This document shows, one piece after another, positions 54,029 to 64,000 of a DNA stretch of 64,000 bases. Source of the DNA: Camarhynchus parvulus (taxonomy: Eukaryota; Chordata; Aves; Passeriformes; Thraupidae); contig NC_044572.1 in assembly GCF_901933205.1 (NCBI RefSeq), positions 24,080,501-24,144,500 of the forward strand, in the 5' to 3' direction. The number at the start of each line of letters is the position of its first letter. Within the stretch, counting starts at the first letter, position 1. A program made the translations under genes and the position numbers. The notes below the pieces were generated by a model, which saw only the letters and a list, made by a program, of their open reading frames with translations, did not search any database and was not told the DNA's origin.

Positions 54029-54172
54029 GACCCATCCCTGGAAGTGTTCAAGGCTGGGTTAGATGGGGCTCTGAGCAACCTGGTTTAGTCAGTGTCCCTG
54101 ACTAAAGACGGGGTGGAACTGGATGATCTTTAAGGTCCCTTCCAAACAAAAGCCATTCTACGATTTTATGAT
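54029..54172 (+). mobile_element. CR1 LINE 3' end fragment
   Basis: It starts CATCCCTGGAAGTGTTCAAGG and continues through TGGGGCTCTGAGCAACCTGG and GATGATCTTTAAGGTCCC. It ends TTCCAAACAAAAGCCATTCT with a degraded ATTTTATGATT tail. This is the last ~140 bp of a CR1 copy on the plus strand. It is a short 5'-truncated insertion in the region upstream of the CALCR start exon. Confidence 0.88.
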
Positions 54173-57100
54173 TAATGAAAGTATTATAAGCAGTCATCAA
54201 AAATCTGCCTTGGGGTTTAAATACAAACTCTGAAACTAAACTGTACATGGAGGCTGCTATTTCCCAGACCAGTTTCTGCATTCCCCTGGAAATGTTAACC
54301 ATGTTATAGCCCATTCATTATACACCGGAGGATTTTCCTGGCCAAGAAAGGAAATGGCTAAACAAATTTTTTTCAGAATAAAAATGTAAATTATGGTAGT
54401 CCCTGTATCATAGCTATGGTATGCATCCTATCCCAAATAATTTTCATTCCAAATGCCCAGGAATTCACCTACTCATAAAATAATGGTAATTTTATTTTAC
54501 CCATACCTTATTGCTATTTTGCACAGGAGAAAGAGATATAATTTGTGCTGGAATTCCTGACAGGAGATCAGTGCACTGGTTTCATAGCAAGCAAAACCTT
54601 GGCAAATGGAATAGCCTAGAAATCTGTAATAGCAATGCAATGCAAATTAGTGTCAAAACCTGGCTCTCACAACAGGCTCCATTATCTCAATGGCAGGAAA
54701 ACCTATGTGGCAACACTTGATTTTGGCAGAGGTATGAGAGTCTAATATGACTAAGATTTTTATATCCCTTGTTCTTTTAAATGCTTTTTCATTTGCTTTT
54801 ATTTTTAATGCCACCTCTGAAAACCTAGAGTTCTAGCCTTTGTCATGCTGGTGCTGCTGGTACATCATTGCTCAGACACAGGAAGAAAAGACACATTCAA
54901 ACCTTTTCCTTTTAAAATAATTGAGTGTGGAACTTGGAGATTCAGCTAGAGCATTTCAGTGGACCACCAGCAATGTCCTGTTCAAGATGAAGTAAAAAAC
55001 CCACTCGTGTGCAGGGTTGCAAAAAATTCCTTCTCAAGAGCAAGCAAATTAGACTGGTAGGTATGATTAGTCTGAGTCACTACTGCATCCATCTGTGAGA
55101 CAACTGATGTTGTCCTTGCTCAGAAATGTGTGCAGGTGTAACCTAATTCTTAATGAAGATGGTTAATCAACATAATAAACCTGACCCTCAGTCTGAATTG
55201 TGACACTGTGACTCATATTAAAGAGGCTTTTACTTGCCAAGAAGACACATTGGCTTCAATGCCACCATTTAAGAGGTGAAGGTCAGCTCAGCATGAACAC
55301 AAGTAGCATCTAGGCAGCATTCCTTTTCTTTTGGTGCTTCAGAAATTCAGAGGAATCAGACATTAGAATGAGCACAATTCCCTTCAATAAAAGCCCTTCT
55401 TAGAACAGGTCTGATATAAGTAGTGATACAAATTGCAGGAGTAAGCAAATATCTGAAGTGCAGGTGACAAAGCATATGTTTCTCTCTGAGGAAACTAAAG
55501 TATTGTAAAAAAAGGAAATTATTCTTTTATTTTGGTAGCTGTTATGTTCTCATTTGTGAACACCTATTAGCAATTTACGATTTAGAACACAAAGCCACTA
55601 TGCTGAGATTATTATGCTAATAAGTTTGTGCCTGATATTTTTAGAATATTATGGGACCATGCACTTTCCTCCTCAATATCTTCTCTCTGCAAAGACATTC
55701 TCAACGGATGCATGAAGGTAAGAGGAATATTAAGGAATAATAAGGAATTTTATTATTCCTTGGAAGGCCAAGGAATATTAAACATCCCTCTCTGAATGAC
55801 ACTTGAAAAGTCTGGTCTTTTCATGCTGATATTCTTCTTAAAAATGGGAATGTTAAAAACACTTTAGCTTCCAGGTGGTATCTGGGCTGTACACTCATCT
55901 TTCATTTCATACTGAGCAAGAAAAACAGGTACTCATAGGACAACATTCATTCATATTATCTTTTAAATCTTTATTTTAGGGTGATAAAAATTAATACATT
56001 TAAATGTCTGTTTTTACTTAATCTATGCATTTCTCCATTGGTTCCATGAACATTATATCATGGTTTTGATGAAACTGCAAAAGATGTTCTACTGGGGAAC
56101 AACAGCAACAAGCACTGCAAGCATTGCCCTTCCTTGATACTTCACGGTCCTTTAGTACATTCCAAACCAATATTTGCAAATCAAAAATCATGATGACATC
56201 AAACTAGATCTTGTCAAAGTCAAAGACTTAATCCAAAAGAATAGCCCGAAAATCTGTGTCACTTGCATGGTTAGAAATACAGTCATGTGAGGTTGTATAC
56301 AATTTCCCTATTAGGGCAACAAAGACAAATTCAGCAGGTCACTCCAGTGGTGTTTACTTCCTGATACCTGCTGTCCTTAATTGCTGTCTCCTGGCTCTTG
56401 ACTGTGATACTACTAGCTGAATCAGAAAGAGAAAATCCTTATGATAGGCAACTGGGAAATGTAAGGCATCTGACTACTAAATTTTTCTTTCTCTTAATCT
56501 GAATCATTATTGTTCTTGGGAATTTAAATGTTGTTGCTACATTGAGTTTGAGCTCCAGAGGCAGAGAGCAGCCTACAGCCCATTGAACATTGTCCATTGA
56601 ACAGCAGTGCAGCCTGAGAACATTCCAGGGTGGACTGAAGAATCATCTGTCATAAAAATGTTAAGGTCACTTGAATGGAGAATGATTGGGAATATCTAGG
56701 TTTAGAAGCACTGGAATGGACAAGTTCCAGGAGAGTTGTAGCAGTCACCAGGATTCCAAGTCATTTATGTGCATCTTATCAGGGCACCCAGCACCAAAGA
56801 CACAAAGGACAGACTGAAAGAAGGGATGTACTAAAATAAAGCCTGCCTACAAGCAGTCAGAAGCAGACTTGGTGCATTTAGAGATGGTGGTGAGACAGCT
56901 ACAGAGTAGAAGCGAGAAGAGACCCATATAATCATACAAAAAGCAGTGTACACATAGTGCTGAGGGTTTCCAAGCTACAAAGAAGCAAGAAGGGAGGAGG
57001 GTTCAGTGGCTTCCATCCCTTATCCTTCAAACAACATCAAGAAAGCCTGGATAGACAACCTGGGTACAATGTGGTGTCTGTGTGCTGAAGACATGACTCG

Positions 57101-60100
57101 GGCACGTGTATCTTGCGTCTTTGTGAATATGTACTGCAAGAGTGTCAATGAGTAAAACAATTTTGTTTGAAAATAAAATCACATTGCCCTCACTTGAGGT
57201 CTCATATTTGGCCTTGCTGTGGTACAGTCTTACAGTCATGAGAATCAGACTCTCTAAATTGGTTCAATAATATTTTATAACTCATAGGAACAGTGAAAGC
57301 TGCAGCAATGAGGACTGCCTAAGACTTGTGTTTAGCACATGCTCAGTAAGGCACTTATGCTCATTCTGCACTTCAGATTAGAAGTTTAAAATCTCTTTCA
57401 TCCTATGCTTAGTGAAGATATACAGTTTTTCTATCCTTTCCTATTTGCTTGCAAATTGCCCATTCTGAACATGATTAAGTTATCCATATAAGAAGATTAT
57501 TGAAATGTATACGTTGCTGCATGCTTTTATTTCAAAAATTGGCACTGTCCCTTAAAACTATGAATCAGAAAAAATATTTTGATACAAAAACCCCAAGCAA
57601 CATTAGAAATAACAGAATGGGTCATTGCCAGTTATGTCTGACTCAGACTAGAAATACATTTACACTCTTATCTATACACAGTTCTCAGAAAACAAAAAAA
57701 AATTGATGCAGTTTAATGGTATTAAATCCATCAAAAGTACTACCTGTAGATCACACGTGAAAAAAAATGCATTGTATCACCAGACTATTTTCAAAGGATT
57801 TAGCAACAATTTCTTGTTCACATTAAAAATGACATTTTATTTTTTAAGACTTTTAAAAGACTCTACACCAAAGAAGCTGCTTTTTTAGCAAATATTTCCA
57901 AAATCCTTGTGATGAATTTTCAGCTGAGATATTATTCATTCCTTTTACCTGCTACCTTCCTAGTGCAAAAAATTTCCCTTACAAGTACATTTTTAGGAAT
58001 GTTACAGGAAGGAAGCTCTAATAAACAAAGAGCAGCCCAAATTTCTCAGTATTTGTTTACAAGGTATTCCAGTATTTTACAGATAATTCACTTAAATACA
58101 GAAAATACATGACTTGTCAATGCACTTCTTTATTATTTAATGGTGATAGAGTCATTACATTGCAGTTATATATTGTATGTTTTGGGACAGTTCACCCTTC
58201 TTCTCACAGATATGTCTGTTTTCAGCCACAATACATTAGGAACACAATGGGGTTTGCAAGATGGAAAAAGGGTACCATGGCATTGACGGCATTAAGTTTC
58301 TCAGGAAGGCCAAAATGTGCAAAGGGGTGAAAATGGCTGATAAAAGACAAGTCCAAAGACATCTCTGCCTTCCTTGGGATAAATACAGGAACAATTGGCA
58401 ACTCTCCATTTACAAGGAAATTTTGGGGCTGTTTGGCTGAGGTCTCTCCAATCATTCCTAGGGTGGAAATGGCAGCTGAAGGATTCCAGCAGGGTCCCCA
58501 TGGCACTAGCTTTCTCATGGCACACAGAAGCTGCTACAGTGACATGAGACTAAGGCATGTAGCATAAGCCATAAAATTTAGTGCTACTTTTCTGGGCATG
58601 GTTCCCATTTCAGTCTTGGAAAAAAAACAGAAAAACATTCTAGGTCTATTTTTCAGGTGTGGAGTGGGAGGTCCAAGAAAAGAGCACCTTGATATACTAA
58701 ACCATTGTCCTGGGTTGGCAGAAACCAGGATAACCAGCCAGACAGATCTGCTGGCAAGACTGACTCCAGTGTTTCATTCTGGTGACTGGTGTTTTGTTCT
58801 CATACACTTACTTCCTTCTTGTGACAGTCTTTATTGGAAAGAGGTTACAGTTTGGAAAGGTTGGTTAGCAATTTTTGAGGGAACAGTTTATTACAGAGAG
58901 GTCCACTATGGAAGTATGGGCTTTGGATATGATTCAGTTTCTAGAACGGCACTTGAATACTAGAAAGATGCTGGCTGGATTTTCAAGGACTGAAAAGCAA
59001 AGGTTGACAGACTATTTAAAAATATGTATTTAAAAAATCATCCTTTCTCATGAACCTTTGTTGCTGTTGTTCCCTTCTTGAACTGCCTTGTAATAATGGA
59101 AGCTTTGAAAAACGTAACAATAATGCTGAACTTCAACAGATGCTGAAAATGTCTGAAAAAATAAATTTGCATTGCCTTCTGTTGATTGCCAACTCTGTCT
59201 CAGTCAGTCAATGGAGATTGCTCTTGATCTAACATAAAAAAGTAAGCAAGCTATTTCTGATTGTATTTCATGAAATTTGCAAAGGAAAACATTAAAGAAA
59301 AAAATTCTAAGACATTAATTGCCTTTTAATACTGCTATTTTTACTTGAGACTCAAGTGGCCCCTCTCTGTGTTTCACAATAAACTGTGACTGAAGAACTC
59401 ATGCTTTAGTCAGCCTGCATGTGTAGGCAACCTTTCCTGAATGCTCTATTTTTATGAAAATAGTGCTTTCTAGCTCTCTTTGTTGCAGATGAAGAGGATA
59501 TAAGACAGTAGAATAACATGTCATGGTGTCTGGGCAAATAGTTGTACATGAAGATATTGGCAGCCTTCAGATTTGCTTTCATCTCTTGGTTGACAGGTGC
59601 AAGTGCATAGCATTGATTGTAGCACATTCTTTCAAGTACACTTGTGAGATCTATCTGTGAATATGTGAATGGTTTGTGAACAGCTCTTTTCACTCTGTCA
59701 GATCAGATCAAGACCAGAAGTAAAGACTGTGATGCTAACTTGTGGTAAAAATCTATGTACTGCTTCACACGTACCTGAATTGATTTGCAGCATGCTGCTC
59801 ATCTCTATAATTACATACCTCTAAAATCTGAGTCACAGATAGGATTCTATGATGTCAGACAATACCCTTTTCTGACCCAGAGATGGGGCAACTGAGAGGC
59901 GTTTTTAAAAACTCTTATTCCATTTTCAGTCTCATGAGAAGGGTGAGACAATACAGATGTTATAATTCACACCATCACAATCAGAAGCCACCTATTTCCA
60001 AATTACAATACACTACAAGCGTTTCTTGGCCTATCAGCTTTTTGCCACACCATGCTGTAAATGCCTTAAAGCCAGTCATGTAAAACTACCCCTCATGGGT

Positions 60101-62860
60101 CCTACTACAAGACATCTTTCATAGTTCTCTTTCTCCAAAGTACATTACAGTTGCAAGGGTGCCATTTTTACACAGGTATTACTCATAATCCAAGTGGAAG
60201 ACTTGCCTTTTATCTGAAGAAACCTGTGGATGAATGTGCAAGGCTTCAAAGAGCAAGATTTTAAAAGACAGACCTGGTGTGAAGCCCTGCTAGCAGAGAG
60301 AACACAAGACTGTGACTCAAACCATCAGCAGTGTTAGTTCCTCTCTTACCACAGAATTAGGCTCCAATACTTGGTGTGTGCCCTCAAGACACCTAAATCA
60401 CCTTAGTATTCTTCAGTGGAATCTGGTTCTGCATTCCCAGTTTTCCCCACAGATGCATGGGGAGCTATGCATGACACAGGACAGGTGGAAATCTCTCAAG
60501 ATACTTCTTGAGAAGGAATACCCAAAAGCAGGCCTACAATAAATGTCTTGCTCATTTGAATTGTTGTCACCTGGAGAATATTTGTGCAACACCTACATAA
60601 GTTATTGACTTAATTTCAAAGAATTATCTAATTCCTTCAATCAGTCCTTCTTCACTGAGTTTGGGATGGTGGAGGTCATGACAAGAAATGTGAGACAATC
60701 ATTTGATCATAGATAAATTGAAGTCTTCTCGAATATCCAGAGAGAAAACAGCTGTACCAGAACTTCTACCCAGTTACTTTGAGCCTTGTCTTGCAGTCAG
60801 TGGGGTGTAGTATACATAGATATTAGCAGTATGCCTCCACCTGCATCTCTAGGGAGCAGTGCTTTTCTTTTATCCTGTTAGGATTTAATTAGGTGAAACA
60901 CTAGACTAAAATTCTCTAGCGCATAAACTCATCAATATATTTTCATTTGTAACTGGCCCTGTCTCAGGAGAATTACAGGAACCCAGTAAGATACACATAA
61001 ATTCGTTTCTTGTCTGCTAATAAGAGTGTAAAGCAGAACTATCATATCAGTAGTACCAGTAAGTCAACTCTCACCTTCTTTCATTTTTCTTAGTCTTTAG
61101 TTTTCTCTTAAAGTCCAATCTCTGCCTTTCAGAAATTTAATTTATGTCAAGAAGTTGCAAAGAGTGAAAGGCAAACACAGCTAACTGACAGCTGTACTCC
61201 AGAGAACTGCAATATCCATTCTGGAACATTTCAAGATTCAGTCAAGTACTCTCCTAGGAGTCCCTGGTTCAGTCTGGCCTTGGGTACATTTGTTTTGATG
61301 TAAACAAGAGAACATATGTTACACTACTGAACAGCAGCACTTCCTTGCTGAACAGACTAACAAAAAACTCTTGTACTCACGCATTTGCACATGGGACTGA
61401 GCTGTGATGTGTAACACCATCTCTATTTCTGAGTTCTTGAAATCATAGACTAACCTGTGCCCCAGCTGGGAGCCTGTAAGGTAAAACCTCCAGTCATATA
61501 AGTTCTTCAGGAATACATTGGGCTCCTTCTTTCAACAGAACAAATTCTATATTGAAGTCCTAGTCTGGCTTTTGCTTTCTGATTATTTGCAAGTAGTTGT
61601 TCACAACATCACCTTGTACTCTGACGAAGAAGGCTGTGTGACAAGGTCCAATCTTTACTTAATGCAGTGGAAACCAACAGTAGTTCCACAAAATCTGTAA
61701 AGCCCAAATAGAATTTAGGCAAGAGCATTTTTAGGCCTCAAATCAGAAAGCACTTTTCTATCTACTTAATATTATGAATGTGAACAGTTGTGGAGATTGC
61801 AAAAGTTAGTTGAAGGGGGTTTTTTGGTTGTAGGTTTCACCTTTTTCAAAGTATCAACTGTTTCTGAACTATGGTTAGCATTACTTCTTAGTTTAAATCT
61901 TCGTCACTATGACATGGTCATTATTAATTACTACTGGTGAACGTAATTAAATTAAATTTAAATTTAATTTGAAAAAACTATGTTTTCATTTCTTTTTTTC
62001 CTTATATTTTAATCCTTTACGTATCATCAGCAAAAATTTTTGTTGGTCCAAACTCCTGCAGTTCATCATTAATCTATGTCATCTGAGAACTTGAAATCAT
62101 AAATTATTTCAAATTACATCTTTTATAAGAACAGATACACATCGCAGATTGCTGCAGCACTGTACTGATTACTGACTTCCTAGTTTTAATATAACTATAT
62201 GTAGATTTATAATTATAATGAAAAACTGTAACAGTTTACCTGATATCTTTGCTAATTAAATATGGCATTCATAATACAGTACTTTGATTAAATCATTTAT
62301 AATAATGGATCCTCTCCAAATAGGTTGGAAGCACTAAAAAAAATTAATTTAAAAATTAGTAAATTGATCTTCATTGAATAAAACCATTCAAATATGCAGC
62401 TAATCTCCTACTAGTTTTTCAAAGCCAATTTTAATAATTATATCCATAAGCAAAATCTAAAAAAGGAAAGCATGAGAAATAAGAGGGCCCAAAGAAGTAC
62501 AAGATTTTGCACATGGATATCCAGAGTGCTCCTAAGAATGCCAAAGTAGTATTTTTGTGTTGTTTTGGCAGGGAATAATTAGTCTATTGTTGGACTAATC
62601 ACATGAGGTGGATGACTACTAACAATCCCATGAAATGCTAAAAAACCTAAAAAATAAAAAAAGCCTAAGCATTTCCAGAAAAACTGATGGTATATTTTTG
62701 TACATAAACTGTGTGATCACACGCCTGCCAATTTCATGCAGTCTTGGCTACTAATCATCCAATCAGGGAAATACTGGACTTGTGCCTGATGTGCCCACCT
62801 GTATAGCCATCTTTGAAAAATGGAGGAATTGTTTAATTCCTAGAAGTACAGCTCAGAGGG

Positions 62861-63076
62861 ATAAAAGCAGCCAGTGAAATATTTGAATCTCATTATGTGG
62901 GAAGGTCATTTTACACAAACTCTTCTTCAGTCAAACAGCTCTTTGCTTCACTCTTTTTCACCCTAGCCTATGGCCAGGACTGTCTTCTTCACTCATCCTT
63001 GCCCCTAGGCTTTTCCAGGATGTGTGGTGCTGTTCCTCCCAGGCAGAGACCTGGATAGCTGGACTTGCCCATCAAG
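62861..63076 (+). promoter_or_regulatory. Speculative TATA-like site and first exon with donor
   Basis: ATAAAAGC at 62861 (inside GGGATAAAAGCAGCC) is followed about 215 bases later by CATCAAG|GTAAGG, a good donor whose exon would end at 63076. The spacing would suit a short noncoding first exon on the plus strand, starting near 62890. No protein is recognised and single sites of this kind arise by chance. Confidence 0.15.
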
Positions 63077-64000
63077 GTAAGGCAATCAGCAAAGGGAAGG
63101 AGGTGTTAAAATTTTTAGGTGCCTCTAAAGCTCACTTTTCTTCCCCAATCCTCTTATTGTACCCTCAGAAAGATGCCCAATAAGAACTAGTAATCCCTTG
63201 AGAACCTTGCAATATTTGAAAATAAAGCAAGATGAAATAGAAGCTGCCTTATCCTCAAAGACTGACCCCACCTTTCTGATTTTACCAGCCCAATATGCCC
63301 ACAGAACAGAAAAATAATCAATGTACATAAATTACTTGCTTTACTTCTGGAAATAGCTTATCATTATATTAAATTTCCAGTTTGTTATCTGCCTGAACGA
63401 TAAAGACATTTAGCTCATGACTGCTTTTGCTTCAGGAAGGAAAGAAACAGAAGCAGGACAGGAGTATTATTGGCTTATTAATCTTCACAACTTTAATGGC
63501 ATGGGGTCTCAAAATTAGGGCCACAGCCTCATCATGATGACTGCAATGCAAACTGGCACAGCCCCTTGTTCAAGAGAGTGCCAAGGCATGCACAGGACTC
63601 AGGTTACACAAGTGGAAAAAATTGAAGGAAGAAAAGAGCATGATAAGACAACCACAGCTCACAGCCCACCAGATGCTTGCAACAAAACTTAACAGGAATA
63701 TTCATTTCTGGTCATTTGAATTGTTTAGTACTATACACAGAGGACTCATTTCACAGCTGCTTGGAAGAGTGTTATCTATGCTGCCTTTGTATTTACTCTC
63801 TTGCCTTGGGAGGCTCGAAGGATGGAGAGGCTAGATGGAATGAAATTAAATGTTTAGTTACAACTTTTATCTCTCTGGGTGTGCATAGAACTCTTTCAAG
63901 CTACAAAACTGATAAATTTGCTTAGATTATTTTCCTGAACTTCCTTTAATTTGTAATCAAAAGGTATACAGAAAATGGAAGTGTGGCAGATCCAATTTTG

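Noticed and set aside
58709..58960. Possible second LTR starting TGTCCTGGGTTGGCAG
   Set aside because: The start resembles an avian LTR terminus, but no matching ...CAGGACA end, AATAAA-terminated body or target duplication was found.
61949..61970. 22-nt AT-only palindrome (AAATTAAATTTAAATTTAATTT)-type site
   Set aside because: Composed only of A and T in a very AT-rich stretch, so self-complementarity here is weak evidence of function.

Overview
The window is vertebrate nuclear DNA from a bird, probably a songbird. It is AT-rich and intron-like, with no operons and no long open frames. Three pieces carry the hallmarks of the avian CR1 LINE, including the 3' tail that ends in ATTCTGTG-like octamers. 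A 638-bp retroviral solo LTR resembles LTRs I associate with passerines; that last point is recall, not a search.

One gene can be supported: the calcitonin receptor CALCR, a class B (secretin-family) GPCR, on the minus strand. Five exons are recognisable, reading right to left: 32406-32493 (start codon and signal peptide), 22160-22313, 19115-19225, 11304-11416 and 7131-7222. Every junction has GT/AG borders and the phases join without a break. Together they encode residues 1-172 plus two bases of codon 173: signal peptide, the complete six-cysteine hormone-binding ectodomain, and transmembrane helix 1. Helices 2-7 and the tail must lie left of position 1. No exon for the expected next segment was seen in 1-7130.

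The first coding intron (22314-32405) hosts a well conserved miR-489 hairpin (26540-26623) on the same strand as CALCR. Mammalian CALCR also hosts MIR489, so this independently confirms the gene. Mammals have MIR653 nearby; I did not see it. The same intron holds the solo LTR (24769-25406, target duplication GTCTC) in the opposite orientation.

The right half (32494-64000) is upstream of the CALCR start exon. It has no coding exon that I recognise. It is either a long 5' intron leading to noncoding first exon(s), or intergenic DNA, or both. It contains two CR1 copies, a 234-bp GGAA/GAAA tract, A/C-rich tracts, an AT-rich palindromic block, a 56-bp tandem duplication and two near-perfect short hairpins (38271-38317 and 45076-45109). 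A GAA tract (31527-31701) lies in the first coding intron just left of the start exon. Short open frames across the window look like chance products of noncoding DNA. No new multi-gene system was found. The best points for follow-up are the intronic miR-489, the perfect hairpins, the oriented solo LTR, and a speculative TATA-plus-donor arrangement near 62861-63076.
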